Origin: a virus
Virus record (IMG/VR): IMGVR_UViG_3300020420_000041
Span: 1-32,198 of that record
DNA length: 32,198 nt
Direction: 5' to 3' (one strand)
The translations under genes were made by a program, and so were the position numbers. The stretch's first letter is position 1, and each line of letters opens with the position of its first letter. Shown piece after piece: positions 18,401 through 27,659 of this stretch. The notes beneath the pieces are model-generated. The model saw nothing but the letters and a program-made list of their open reading frames with translations, made no database searches and was not told the origin of the DNA.

Positions 18401-21400
18401 TGTTGCCAATAATATCTTCAACATTAGATACAATACCTTTTTTAGGTAGATAAGAAACTTCATTAGCTAAAGGAGATAATGTTATTATTGATCCATCTGC
18501 CCATTCACCTAAACTCCAGAACAAATATTCTTTTGCAGAATATAGCCAATCGTATGTTTCTTTAATTCTATTATTTTGTACATCAAATATCCAACCTTGA
18601 TTTTCTAAATATCTACCCCAGTTAATTAAAAAATCAAATACTTCTTGTGCTGTTGAATATTCTGTACCGTATTCAACTACTTTAATTGAATCTTGTACTG
18701 TATTTCTGTAGTAAGTAACTTTAGCGCCACCTTCTGTTGGTGCTTCTGCTACTGATTGATAATTACTTGGAGTAAATTTATCTCCGGTTGTATGGTCCGT
18801 AGTTGCTTTGTAAATTTGTCCTTCATACTTAACATATTCTCCAGTTCCTACAGTATTACCTGGGCTATAAGTTGGAACCTTAACTGGTTTAGCACCTACT
18901 ACTACAGGTGCAGATAAACCGTTTACATCACTTTCAGTAACATTAAAATAATTTGCTCCAGCATCGTATCCGTGTACTTTAAAACCATTACTTGTTTTTT
19001 CAATGATAACACCAGAGTATGCTGTTTTTCCAACTGCTTCACTTGAGTGTACAAAAGTTTGTACGTTACTTGTTGGCAGGAAGATACTTGATGTAGATGA
19101 TTCAGGTGAATATGATTCAGCCTGTACTTTGTATGAATCAAAATCAATGTATGATGCTTGTTTAAGACCTAGTTGCGGAGTAACAGTTCTTACTGTTTCG
19201 CCGTATATGTTTTTAACATCTTTGTTTTGATTTATTAATCTTTCAGAAACAAAATGATTGTAACCATATCCAACTACGATATTTCCAGCAGTAGTTGTTT
19301 CACCATGTACAAATACATTGTTATCAAATCTTTTGTTTGTTAGTTTTGAAAATTTTTGTTTTGTGTTTACGTTTGCAAAATCAACATTTAAAGTATCAAA
19401 CATTGTTTCACAAAATTCAGCTGGTTTAGTCACAAGTAAAACATTCATTAAAGCAAATGAATATGCACTGTCAATAATAAATGCAAACTCCGCCGGAGAT
19501 ATGTCACCTAGTTTCCAATCTTTTTTTGCTTCAGTGGCAACAGGATCAATTGATATTAAACCAATATCTTTTGGATTTTTTAAATTTCCTTGTAAGTCTA
19601 CAGGAACATAATTTGAAAATCCATCATGTCTATAAAAGTTATTTTTATCTGCATATTTGTTTTTTAAATCATTTCTTCTATCACCTAATCTAATAATACC
19701 TTGTTCTATATCATTAATTAAATTATTTCTTTTATCAACATCAGTCCATGAATACGTATCGTCCCACCATGTAGGTTTAATACTAAAGCCTAACAGTTCC
19801 CATGGATGCGTATGAGGTCTTGGTGTTCCATAAAACTTTTGAAATATACCTCTCCAGTGACCAGGTGTTGGCTCGTTTGAAATATTGCTAACAGAACTAT
19901 AGTTCCATGTTTTCCAATTAGATGAATCATATGTATTGTTTAGTCTTAATTCAACATCATTTTTAACTCCCCAATCGTAAGCATGTGATCTCATTGATTG
20001 AACATATTCTTCGTAACTGTAATCTTTTTTATTAAAGTAATTTCCAAATACATTATCATATGAAAGTAAAGGAATATAATCCGGATCAATAAATTTAACT
20101 TCTATGTCATTGTAAATTCTTTTTTCTAGTTCAAGTAATGCAGTATCTTTATAATTATTATATTTTAATGTTAGAGAACCATCATGCCCTTGTATAAAAG
20201 ATTGACTACTTGATGAATAAGATGAATCTGTATATTCTTGTGGTATAAATGTTTTTGTTATACCTAATTTAGCTGGCGATGGTGGAATCCAAGCTGGCTG
20301 TCTTGAACTAAAATAATCAACTTGAATTTTATCACCAATAACTGGTTTATTAGCACCAATAAAAACAATTTTAGTTCCTGCTGAATTATCAATAACGTAA
20401 TCAACATTCATTAACTGAATAATATTATTTTTATAGACGTATAATGATTTTGTATCTTTATCATTAACTGGATTATAACTTGTAGTTAACTCTAATCCAG
20501 CCGCACCCACAAGACTTAAAATTTCTTGATAGTTCTGTGTCATTGATTGAGTATCATTATTCCATGTTTTATTTGTAGCATCAATTGTGATAGTTGTACG
20601 ACTTCCAGTATCACCATATGACATCATTAAACTATAAGCCCAATTTTGAGATAGACTTTTATTAGTATTCATTTTCTTTAGTGTAGTGTCAACAAGTTGT
20701 TTGCCTGTCCAAGCACTAGTGTCATTTTCTCTATCTACTGCTTCTAGTGTTTGTAAAAACTTATTTTTAAATCTTACATATTCGCTTTGTGCAAATCTAA
20801 TTGACTTAACAATGTTTCTATCATCTGAGTTAACATGAGACATAAACTTTAACAACGGTGCGTCATGTTGCAGTATTTCAGTTGATAAATCTAAATCTTT
20901 TCTTGTATCTCTGTAAGTATTATTTCCTAGTGCAAGACCTACAATATTTTTTTGATTTTGTACACCAGATGAAAAATGATCAAGTAAATTACTGTAGCTG
21001 TAACTTGCAATATCTTTATTTTGTGAGTTGTTAGATAAGTTTTTTGGAACTTCAAAATGTGCTGTACTTAATATGCTGTCAACATCATTTGTTTCATACT
21101 TGATTAAAACGTGTTGGTAATTTGTTAAATCACTAGTAAACTTAAGAAACTCTCCATATTCAATTGTGTAAGCAGTTGACAATTTATTATCAACATATAC
21201 TTCTACTGAACTATCGTTAGAAATAATTACATCTAGTTTAAAATTATTTTTATCTGAATATTCATCTGTTTCAAATTCTTGAATTAGTTTTTGCTTTGAT
21301 TTTTTATCTACAGCACGCCATTCATTATAATAATTTGTTTCAGTTTTTTCATCAACTGTAGTATAAGGATTATTAAGCATTAAAACTTTTCCACCCATAC

Positions 21401-23711
21401 CAGCATGTACATGACAATAATAATATAATGTATCTGGGGTTGAACTTGTTGGTTCGATCTCAATGTATCTTGATGTAGATGTATTAAACTGAGCTGACTT
21501 AAATACCGCTTCAGTTACTTCACTGTTATTAAGGTAATATTTTACGCCAGTATTATAAACTGTACCAGAGTTATGTGTACCATCTTGAGTAGTACTTAAT
21601 AAAACTGGATGATATCCTTTTGTGTATCCTTTTGAACCAAAAGATGAATCATTCATTAACAATCTATAAACATTACCTCTTTGTAAAGATAGTGTTTGTT
21701 GTTTAACATTATCTATATAAATTCTATTGCCTGATGTAACAAAGTCAGGATTAACTGTTAAATCATATTCAATTGTGTCTTTTAAAATATTTTTGTAATC
21801 AAAATTTTTGTAATACTTAAACCCATCAACTGTTGTATCTGAATTCAAAAAGTTTTCAAATTGATAGTTACTAATTGAGTTGTAACTAGTATAGTATGGT
21901 GCAAATCCTAATACAGAATCATTTGTGCCTGATCCTACTTTGTAACCAAATATTTTATTTCCGGCAAAGTTTTTTGAACTGTAGGTTGTATCATCTAAAG
22001 ATAAACCTCTGCTATCATACAAAGCAAATAAAGGAGCTTGGTTAAGTGATGTTTTTTGTTGAGATAGTTTCCATTCATAGCCAGTCCAGTAATATTCTTT
22101 ACCGGCATTAACTGCACCTAGCTTGACTGTTACTGAGCTGAAATCATCAATCGTAATTCCACTTACTTTTGTAAGTGTTATTGACGTACCTACTCCAGAT
22201 ACTTCCCATATTGAACTAGAAACATCAAATGCTGATCCAGTTATATCCCAACCTACATCACCACCTGTATTTCCACCACCACCTGTACTTTGATTATTAT
22301 CTGTGTCATGGTCCCATGGATAGCTATCACCGGACCACTGTACTAAATCAGTTTGGAAATTTGGATTAACAAATAATATTTTCATACCATCACGTAATGT
22401 AATGTCATCAACTTTATCACTTGCTAATCCAGTTATATCATCAACTGTTCTAGTTGTTTCTAATACGTCTACTGTTTGTGCATGTCTTTGTCCGTAGTTA
22501 AATAATTTTATATCTTTTTCAAATTCAAGAATTGGTCTTCTGCCTTTTCTATTAATATCTAATTGAAAAATTGAAGGTTGAAATTCTGTTGTACTATCCC
22601 AATAACCATCGTCCCAACCAGTAATGGCTGACGACACGCTGTCAAACGGATGAAAAACTGTAACTTCTTCTTGAAAATTTTTATATGCTGTAATAACGTC
22701 TTTGTGTACCCAACCATTAGTTCTTGACCATGGATTTCTATCTCTACAACCTCTTTCAATAGTAAGATAGTCTGGATTTTCAATTGATGGAACCGTATCC
22801 CATCTTGTTGCATCCCAACCTTCAGTTGTTGATGTTGTGCCTTGATTTTGTGAAGGATCCCATTCTAAAAATTCTTCATTTAAGAATAGTTCTGTTTCAC
22901 TGCTAGTTTCTACAAGCTCAATTCCGTTTTTACTATTCACGCCTTCAACAAAATATCTTTTATTTTCATAACTTGAATTTGAAAGATATCCAGTTGAGAA
23001 TTCAATTAGTAGCCCTGATGTAAATGTAATACTATTAGGTGATGTGTAAGTTTTTAAACCAATAATATCAGTTGGATTAATTTTGTGTAATACAGAAACT
23101 GTATCTCCAGCAACTAAACTTGGACTATTAATTGTTAGTGTTAATCCTGTTGCTGTAAAAGTTGTGATAACTGTACCATTTACTTTTATTTCATCATTGC
23201 TTGATACTGCATAAGCAAGTGTAAAATTAGTTTGTCCGTTTGTTGCTGTGAAAGATTCTGTTGTTCCAGAAACTACAACACTTGGAACACCGGTATCAAG
23301 ACTAGGATACCAATAATAGTTTTCGTAATTTAAAAATTTATCATAATCAATTGGTGGAGAATAAGTGTAATATTTTTGACCAAACAATCTGTTTTGATTG
23401 TTTATTCTACCGTTTTCGTTGACAACATAGTCTAATGCTTCATTAAAAAATATTGCATCAGAAGTTCTTAAACTTTCTGGATTTTTTAATGTTGCTGTAG
23501 TTTCTAGTTGATAATTTTGTCTAAGATTGTTTGATTCTTCTTTATAACTATCTTTGAATGGGTTATAGTAAGTACCATACTTTCTACCAATCCATTCAGT
23601 AACCTTTTCATTATCAGCTTTTGAAAATGCTTGTTCTACTGTGCCATCAAAAAAGTTCTTTAACTTTGGGTTTTGTAAGAACTCTGGTAATTTTGAACTT
23701 ACCTTAGCCAT
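12423..23711 (-). CDS. Giant baseplate/tail structural protein, 3762 aa
   Basis: The largest gene here, at the place where T4 has gp7 and gp8 (directly after gp6), but several times longer than T4 gp7. The N-terminus (LPEFLQNPKLKNFFDGTVEQAFSKAD...YYNP) resembles the start of large structural proteins in marine T4-like phages. Domains visible: a cupredoxin-like domain at about 660-785 with ligands H701, C766, H769 and M772; carbohydrate-binding-like segments (EYVKYEGQIYKATTDH near 1620 and WSVSNTYAVDDLVKYNNRLY near 3410); GSGY-type beta repeats at about 2200-2420; and a C-terminal IWIGAELIEFTG...GIRRGVLGT module near 3640. The frame is intact over 11.3 kb, so it is under selection. It starts 3 nt after the gp6 stop. 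A role in the outer baseplate is likely. Assignment to gp7 itself is inference from position. Confidence 0.9.
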   Translation of the reverse strand: MAKVSSKLPEFLQNPKLKNFFDGTVEQAFSKADNEKVTEWIGRKYGTYYNPFKDSYKEESNNLRQNYQLETTATLKNPESLRTSDAIFFNEALDYVVNENGRINNQNRLFGQKYYTYSPPIDYDKFLNYENYYWYPSLDTGVPSVVVSGTTESFTATNGQTNFTLAYAVSSNDEIKVNGTVITTFTATGLTLTINSPSLVAGDTVSVLHKINPTDIIGLKTYTSPNSITFTSGLLIEFSTGYLSNSSYENKRYFVEGVNSKNGIELVETSSETELFLNEEFLEWDPSQNQGTTSTTEGWDATRWDTVPSIENPDYLTIERGCRDRNPWSRTNGWVHKDVITAYKNFQEEVTVFHPFDSVSSAITGWDDGYWDSTTEFQPSIFQLDINRKGRRPILEFEKDIKLFNYGQRHAQTVDVLETTRTVDDITGLASDKVDDITLRDGMKILFVNPNFQTDLVQWSGDSYPWDHDTDNNQSTGGGGNTGGDVGWDITGSAFDVSSSIWEVSGVGTSITLTKVSGITIDDFSSVTVKLGAVNAGKEYYWTGYEWKLSQQKTSLNQAPLFALYDSRGLSLDDTTYSSKNFAGNKIFGYKVGSGTNDSVLGFAPYYTSYNSISNYQFENFLNSDTTVDGFKYYKNFDYKNILKDTIEYDLTVNPDFVTSGNRIYIDNVKQQTLSLQRGNVYRLLMNDSSFGSKGYTKGYHPVLLSTTQDGTHNSGTVYNTGVKYYLNNSEVTEAVFKSAQFNTSTSRYIEIEPTSSTPDTLYYYCHVHAGMGGKVLMLNNPYTTVDEKTETNYYNEWRAVDKKSKQKLIQEFETDEYSDKNNFKLDVIISNDSSVEVYVDNKLSTAYTIEYGEFLKFTSDLTNYQHVLIKYETNDVDSILSTAHFEVPKNLSNNSQNKDIASYSYSNLLDHFSSGVQNQKNIVGLALGNNTYRDTRKDLDLSTEILQHDAPLLKFMSHVNSDDRNIVKSIRFAQSEYVRFKNKFLQTLEAVDRENDTSAWTGKQLVDTTLKKMNTNKSLSQNWAYSLMMSYGDTGSRTTITIDATNKTWNNDTQSMTQNYQEILSLVGAAGLELTTSYNPVNDKDTKSLYVYKNNIIQLMNVDYVIDNSAGTKIVFIGANKPVIGDKIQVDYFSSRQPAWIPPSPAKLGITKTFIPQEYTDSSYSSSSQSFIQGHDGSLTLKYNNYKDTALLELEKRIYNDIEVKFIDPDYIPLLSYDNVFGNYFNKKDYSYEEYVQSMRSHAYDWGVKNDVELRLNNTYDSSNWKTWNYSSVSNISNEPTPGHWRGIFQKFYGTPRPHTHPWELLGFSIKPTWWDDTYSWTDVDKRNNLINDIEQGIIRLGDRRNDLKNKYADKNNFYRHDGFSNYVPVDLQGNLKNPKDIGLISIDPVATEAKKDWKLGDISPAEFAFIIDSAYSFALMNVLLVTKPAEFCETMFDTLNVDFANVNTKQKFSKLTNKRFDNNVFVHGETTTAGNIVVGYGYNHFVSERLINQNKDVKNIYGETVRTVTPQLGLKQASYIDFDSYKVQAESYSPESSTSSIFLPTSNVQTFVHSSEAVGKTAYSGVIIEKTSNGFKVHGYDAGANYFNVTESDVNGLSAPVVVGAKPVKVPTYSPGNTVGTGEYVKYEGQIYKATTDHTTGDKFTPSNYQSVAEAPTEGGAKVTYYRNTVQDSIKVVEYGTEYSTAQEVFDFLINWGRYLENQGWIFDVQNNRIKETYDWLYSAKEYLFWSLGEWADGSIITLSPLANEVSYLPKKGIVSNVEDIIGNTYAILDRAGLPIDGSTTTVIRDGKKVTITQDQNVPIYFVNLFTRELEHVTVFDNTTSFDDVIYDPVLAIRQPRLKQTVLRSKDWTGKLEANGHLITSTGLVSNFDTSARDVQTYLDVDKTTNNEELNKAGLHTIGYQSRDHLDNLEIIDENQVRFYQGFVKQKGTKNAIDRLLRSETVLDNQDINIYEYYAIKLSDFGGSDINQSIEVKLGDEEIKTNPQIIQFLPKKDDTVTTDVQTDNIITIDVDDSTRWVKKPSGNRNTEELFTARTETFDMPTAGYVHYNDVNARVFTKTDLNTYYKNNYLTANISDGHLVWVAKDDTTDWNVYRFTQIPQAIESVTSTSPFTVTMNESTKLLTTNGDTVDLLLEKSNVSNRSITASTYGDKTFALNLQDQSISKTFTFANVGGSNADVVAGNVSDKVIGITVTTAGSGYSVGDTVQISGAGGTSATGNVTTIDGSGGITNVSVVSGGGGFFGEPGNVTIKTGGVDSSGVGAVLRFKGNNPTYQINTTLTNTATPFQKGETVTGSVSGMSAKIMNVYTDGATTILHVNENTQVPVASDVFTGATSGAISLGTATIFARSSQAYGDTTFGALLDLEINDGGTGYNSPSIHFSGNTGVAVATLEQSGGTINKAFITDGGSGYRLQIPDRADVTITVKDTVINSDIDFADALLKCDTVSNVVITINETFDGTGPAFNLGSTANTSLLLSSQSLSANATVTSFNSNITDRSNTSVRLRFSATNATTGNATVTVNYKKALYTISELDGSNTSVTANDLSGGTHPLYKWKDVRLASRNNGIDQSNVGADLSATVNDFVSNVCSEVTFTNGDRIFIDNGGDSNWYTMKAVTSTTTRDKYDALASNANVSANVTIGSNYWIIDSDVDYSATTPGQTLFNNTKRKQSYQVNSALLNKSRIYNDYDGENEVDLEVFDPLKNMYPGIAIRELSYIRKTDPAVFTNTANTTIKTANDLDVWGEKQVGKLWWDLSSIRYIEYENFDQEYRLKNWGTLFPGSTIDVYEWVKSSKVPTSWNLDGTVKSTTDYVIEKETDRQGIETTSYYFWVKSRTEVPSMLDRSLSALSIQRLLKNPTSQGLSWYAPVSTSSILVSNVAKFISTDNSVLRVNYKTKDLDIPVHKQWLLIKENDPNELVPDTIWNKFTDSLSGKDRLGFAVPDTNLHENMKYGNSIRPRQSWFKDIKEARRLFKYKANNILSRINLDVEYPGWDKEITTSTLYDKVDFYLPGYNSSLIVNRIVDTASEIDTSVLNKNEVIKVNIDNNSKWAIYIYGNREKILLGQTDVGIDTTETASQTTSGEETGYTYSTSTQGHQAGHLDDEGIDPATYELVRVATQTSTMNLKNDFWTSSTASETEIRQIMNSLYTKVLSGSNKQSLSELLFECINYVFTEQTNIDWIMKTSYFDVLQNDNSLQQKVSYKPDTFAFVEKYVNEVKPYHGKLLNFLSKKSTATEQADVNMTEKSINMRTDLVFDRVSKNIEVLSSGTQAQQLEALKKRTSLTTVPDASAIDRIAKFYFGSQLASLITTNQDSVDAFMKQLHNIVSPFNDLDLDSTPFTIDDLGNNIGIDKHRYDNDIGWDADVQQKVYRSLFQSKNSWKPGTAYSTKITTNSSGAITSNSYVRYDDISHFATWSVSNTYAVDDLVKYNNRLYKCNVAHKNLASETVLQNSRWDLIEDYVYFTAKDHTASTTFKTDYDAGNWSLITINFDGAGFVRPQHEDHPQELIPTKVKETLSITAITYEQMDTDTADIDNDGNTTEQHGYGDQYAFRIFYGADGRSLFQRLPKVAETTLTTNIGTSVSSITVTNASVLWNTLTVPDPDDSSSSIGTIDSIPSGVVNENNPSRIWIGAELIEFTGINGNTLTGIRRGVLGTPIYAHTTTEAVRSASVQHNIPNASTSARWSAFDPVGTTIIDKTVQSTWDATSWDNDAAPWDKATLDPSEQAIFIRAGSISNFNLYNTTYAKPGYANPQSGLTGYFSEE
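21357..21734 (-). other. Cupredoxin-like domain with full type-1 copper ligand set inside the giant protein
   Basis: Residues about 660-785. The order is RIYIDNVKQQTLSLQRGNVYRL, GYHPVLLS with H701, a stretch of strands, then DTLYYYCHVHAGMGG with C766, H769 and M772. The spacing C-x2-H-x2-M is that of amicyanin-type blue copper proteins, and the separate upstream His completes the usual four ligands. The aromatic YYY before the Cys is also typical. Metal binding is predicted, not shown. Confidence 0.68.
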
Positions 23712-23714
23712 CTA

Positions 23715-26700
23715 TTAATAACTCCCACTGCTACTGCTTGTACCTGTCGAGGAAGGATTTAAATTATTACCTGTTAATCCTGTTACTATTTCAACATCGT
23801 TTACTGACGCTGTTGAAAAGAACAGTTCATTTGGTTCTGCTTTAATTTGGAATAAGTTACCAAATTTTGATTCACTATCTTTTGGAACAATTACTACAGA
23901 TGAAATCTGTGATGATAGTTGATTGTGAATATATGCTGATAGTTCTGTAAAGAAAAATGTATCACCAAAGTCCCAATTAGAAATACCAAAATAGCTTTGT
24001 ATAGCATTTACAACACCAGTTTTAATTTGATTATCTGTAAATGTTGCACCTGGTATTTTCACTATTCTAAATGTAGCTTGGTTAGCCACGTTTGCAGATG
24101 ACCCAAACAGTAATTTAAATTTAGCTGGTGAGTAAACAATCTGATCTCCTATTGTTTTATATTTTTCAAGTTCTGCTAAAGATTCTTTTAGTTCAGTTGC
24201 TGTTGGTTGTTTTGGCAATTCTGCAATAGACTTATTAGAAGCAAACCAGTTTTGAACACTTGTATAATAAGTTGTTTGTAATATAATCATCTCAATAATG
24301 TTTGAAACACTAGGATCTACTCTTTGTGTTCTTGGTGCTGAGTGCTTGTATTGAAAATAAAAAGGCTCAGATGTTGTAGCTGTTCTTCCTCTATATGCTT
24401 TATAGATTGTACTACCTGATACTCCATATCTTTTTGTATATGAATTTGCTGTTCCGTTTGTAAGTTTAGTATTGTTAAGATAAAACTGTTGATCAGTTGT
24501 TAAAAACTCAAGTCCAGATCCTGTTAATGCAGATACTTGTGATACAGTTTTATTAATTTTATAATAAGTGTATCCATTGTAATCGCTGTAGCTATTAAAA
24601 AATACATGATTACTGTCGTCAATTAACAACTCATGTCCAATTGGATTGTCTGGCATACCATCGCTGTCAGAATCATAATTTGCAATTTTAACTTTTTTAG
24701 TATCAACATATCCATCTTGTTCAACAAATTCTTCTGACAATTCAAAAGTAACTGGAGATGTTAATTTTGTTGTACTTGAAGGATTTGATAATACAGATAC
24801 GTCTTTGTTTATGTCAAGTAACTTAATTGTATCTTTAATTGCTTTTCCTGTTTGTGTACTAATATTTTTATATTTGTCAACATAAAAGAATCTAACTTCG
24901 TCATCGCTTTCAAAAACATATTCTAAACCTCTAACAGTAAAAACATACTTTGCTGAGCTGGCAGAGTCTGATGCTGGAACATATGAAGCTCTTACGATCC
25001 AAGATGAATCTTGTCCTAAAGAACTGTACCCGCCGTGTGATTGATTGTACTTAACTGTAAAATCTGATGTGGTATCAATGAATGTTTCACCAATAACGTA
25101 CCATTTATTTTCAGTTGTAGATAAATCTCTATAATGATAACCAATACCAAAATCTAAACCTGACTCCATTTGTGACTGTATCAGAGCTTTTTCTTCAGTT
25201 GACAGTGTTGTTCTAAAAGCTGGTAATATTTTTCTAACTTTAAGGCCAGCTGTTATTTCTTGATCAAGTGTTATTGATCCAGAGTTTTCAGATGATAATA
25301 TTGAACCATCATTACTCACTGAAACAACAGTGGCCCATTTGATTGTAGTAGGGTTGGAATAATCGTTAACAAACTCTAACTTTGCACCTGGTCTAATAAA
25401 TGCCAGTTTTTCGTCTGAACTATTAGGGTTGTTGAAAACTGTAATTAATTGTGATGTGTTTGGTCTTCCGTTTGTTAATATTGGTGCGTTACCAATATAA
25501 AAGAAACCAACACTTGATGAACCTGACACTGGGTAAGGTTGCCATAAAACTTTGTTGACTGATACCTGATCCATTTCAAACTGATCACTATCATGATCTG
25601 TTTCAACAGTTTTTTTGTAAGTATCAAAATAAAAATTCTTTAACTGTGCTTTCTTTATTAAAGGTTCAAGTACATTATTAATAATATAACTGTAACTTGA
25701 CGTATCTGAAATAATGCCAGTAACTTCATCACTAGCAAGACTAAAATTTGGATTTTTATACAATATACCATCTTCGCCAAATACATTTACATTTTTTACA
25801 GTTCCAGTTGGATCATTTGTGTCAAGATATCTTGAATGGCCAATGTGTGTTCTATTAATTGTTTTTATTTTTTGTATTGTTTGCGATTGTGTTAGTGGAA
25901 ATATTGCATAATCTTCAGCATTTACCATACGATCCTGTGTGTAAAATGCCACTGGTGCATTGCTTTTAATATTTGAATTTGTTTCTGTGTCAGATGAGTT
26001 AGCAACTGTATATGTTAGTGTTAAACTCAATGTAGCTTGAAACTGTTGACCTTGTTTATTAAGATAGGTTACTGTAATTTCTTTATCTTGAATTCTGTTT
26101 GCTCTTAAAACTTGTCCTTTACCTTTACTTCTTCTATACCATACTCTAAAATTACCTTTTGGTGCTGTACCAAAGTTACCATCTGCAAAAAGTATTTTTA
26201 CTTTATCGCTATTTTCAGTTTGTACGTTAAAAATATTTCTTTGTGATAAAGCAATTGAATTATAAATTGTGTTTTGTCCAAACAAAGAAGGAACCTTATT
26301 CCATTTTTCTAATGGAACACCAGTACCAGTAACTTTTTGTACCCAAACGTCTAAATCGTTGACATTTGTTTTATCAACAGATAGTACTCTGTTTGGAGCA
26401 GGAGATGAATAAAATGCATCTTGATATTCTAGTTCACCTTCTTTGAAGTAAACAAAAAATCCTGTATCTGATGATCCAAATCCTTGATTGTTATTTCTGT
26501 ATAACATAGTAAACGCACTAGTTTGATCTGGATCTTTTTCTTCTATAAAATTATCATCATTGAATTGTGCTTTTACAACTTCAAGTTTTGTGTTAACGCC
26601 ATCTATATCAACTGAAAATGGTTTTACAACACTAGTATCAGTTTGAGAATTTACATTGTAAATTTCTGTTGGAACATTACCAACTGTTTTTTTAGAAGTT

Positions 26701-27218
26701 GGATTACCAAATTGATTTGTTGAGTTAAACATTGAATTACAAATTGTTAACCATTGGTCATACCAATCTGCATTTGTTGGATCATTCCATGTAATTGAAG
26801 TATTGGACAGTTCATTACCATTTGAGTCTTCAAGTGGTTCTGTTGTTTGTACTTTTGTAATTTTTAAAATACCTCTTGCTGGTACGTTTCTTTTTGATCT
26901 GTAATTAATTAATTTTGCTAATCTAATTATTGAATCTCTTCTTTCAGCAGTATCTAAAAAGTTTTCTCTTGAATTTAAATCTGTTCTAAATGCAATACTC
27001 TGTCCTAAAAATGCAACAAGGTCTATGATAGCAATAAATTCACTTGATTGAATATAGTCGTTAAAATCTTCTGGATAATTTACTGAAATGTAATTAAGCA
27101 TAGTTGATCTGATTGAATCATAATCATATGCTGTGAAGTTTGCCTGCGAAAAGGATCTATAGATAGTTTTCCAATCTTCTGCGGCAAATAAATTATTTTG
27201 TCTTACTATCTGACTCAT
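23715..27218 (-). CDS. 6: Baseplate wedge protein, T4 gp6-like
   Basis: 1167 aa, longer than T4 gp6. The conserved N-terminal region of gp6 homologues is clear: DYDSIRSTMLNYISVNYPEDFNDYI, then SSEFIAIIDLVAFLGQSIAFRTDLNSRENFLDTAERRDSI. The C-terminal gp6/gpJ-type segment is also present (FRIVKIPGATFTDNQIKTGV and WDFGDTFFFTELSAYIHNQL). The middle, with many beta-type stretches, is the expanded part. gp6 forms the inner ring of the baseplate wedge and drives the sheath-contraction switch. The start overlaps the gp25 stop in a TAATG arrangement, the classical coupled pair of T4-like baseplates. Confidence 0.95.
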   Translation of the reverse strand: MSQIVRQNNLFAAEDWKTIYRSFSQANFTAYDYDSIRSTMLNYISVNYPEDFNDYIQSSEFIAIIDLVAFLGQSIAFRTDLNSRENFLDTAERRDSIIRLAKLINYRSKRNVPARGILKITKVQTTEPLEDSNGNELSNTSITWNDPTNADWYDQWLTICNSMFNSTNQFGNPTSKKTVGNVPTEIYNVNSQTDTSVVKPFSVDIDGVNTKLEVVKAQFNDDNFIEEKDPDQTSAFTMLYRNNNQGFGSSDTGFFVYFKEGELEYQDAFYSSPAPNRVLSVDKTNVNDLDVWVQKVTGTGVPLEKWNKVPSLFGQNTIYNSIALSQRNIFNVQTENSDKVKILFADGNFGTAPKGNFRVWYRRSKGKGQVLRANRIQDKEITVTYLNKQGQQFQATLSLTLTYTVANSSDTETNSNIKSNAPVAFYTQDRMVNAEDYAIFPLTQSQTIQKIKTINRTHIGHSRYLDTNDPTGTVKNVNVFGEDGILYKNPNFSLASDEVTGIISDTSSYSYIINNVLEPLIKKAQLKNFYFDTYKKTVETDHDSDQFEMDQVSVNKVLWQPYPVSGSSSVGFFYIGNAPILTNGRPNTSQLITVFNNPNSSDEKLAFIRPGAKLEFVNDYSNPTTIKWATVVSVSNDGSILSSENSGSITLDQEITAGLKVRKILPAFRTTLSTEEKALIQSQMESGLDFGIGYHYRDLSTTENKWYVIGETFIDTTSDFTVKYNQSHGGYSSLGQDSSWIVRASYVPASDSASSAKYVFTVRGLEYVFESDDEVRFFYVDKYKNISTQTGKAIKDTIKLLDINKDVSVLSNPSSTTKLTSPVTFELSEEFVEQDGYVDTKKVKIANYDSDSDGMPDNPIGHELLIDDSNHVFFNSYSDYNGYTYYKINKTVSQVSALTGSGLEFLTTDQQFYLNNTKLTNGTANSYTKRYGVSGSTIYKAYRGRTATTSEPFYFQYKHSAPRTQRVDPSVSNIIEMIILQTTYYTSVQNWFASNKSIAELPKQPTATELKESLAELEKYKTIGDQIVYSPAKFKLLFGSSANVANQATFRIVKIPGATFTDNQIKTGVVNAIQSYFGISNWDFGDTFFFTELSAYIHNQLSSQISSVVIVPKDSESKFGNLFQIKAEPNELFFSTASVNDVEIVTGLTGNNLNPSSTGTSSSSGSY

Positions 27219-27643
27219 TATAATGTTTCTCTTTCAAAATCTAATTGCATAGTAGCTTGTTTATTAAATGGCAAAACATTAATATTGATATCAATTCTTA
27301 TACCGTTTCCTAATGAATCTAAATTTATATCTATTAATTCACATCTTGGATCTTCATCAATAATTCTAGTGCAGTCTTCAATTAAATCTTCTTCAGCACT
27401 TTCATCAAGTGGCTCATAAAGCATATCCCAAACAATTGATCCAAAAGTTGGTTCCATAACTCTTTCACCTTTTCTTGTGTAGAAATGATTTATAAGATCC
27501 TGCTTTACTACATCAATATCATATAGCATATTACTCTTGTTTCCGGAACTCGTTGAAAATCCTTTGTAGATCTGATTAAATCCACTATTTTCACTACTAT
27601 TTGTAGTATTGTTTGTTACCTGTGTTGAACTCGAGTATGCCAT
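27218..27643 (-). CDS. 25: Baseplate wedge protein, T4 gp25-like
   Basis: 141 aa. The core KSNMLYDIDVVKQDLINHFYTRKGERVMEPTFGSIVWDMLYEPL is the gp25/TssE-type signature: a helix, then a KGER.M.P.FG turn. It is followed by EDLIEDCTRIIDEDPRCELIDI and a final strand pair ending QLDFERETL. gp25 joins the sheath to the baseplate wedge and nucleates sheath assembly. The gene has an AAGGA ribosome site 7 nt before the ATG, and a late box whose predicted transcript start is the first base of that site. It is the first gene of the leftward late structural block and overlaps gp6 by one base. Confidence 0.95.
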   Translation of the reverse strand: MAYSSSTQVTNNTTNSSENSGFNQIYKGFSTSSGNKSNMLYDIDVVKQDLINHFYTRKGERVMEPTFGSIVWDMLYEPLDESAEEDLIEDCTRIIDEDPRCELIDINLDSLGNGIRIDININVLPFNKQATMQLDFERETL

Positions 27644-27659
27644 TTTATATCCTTATTAA

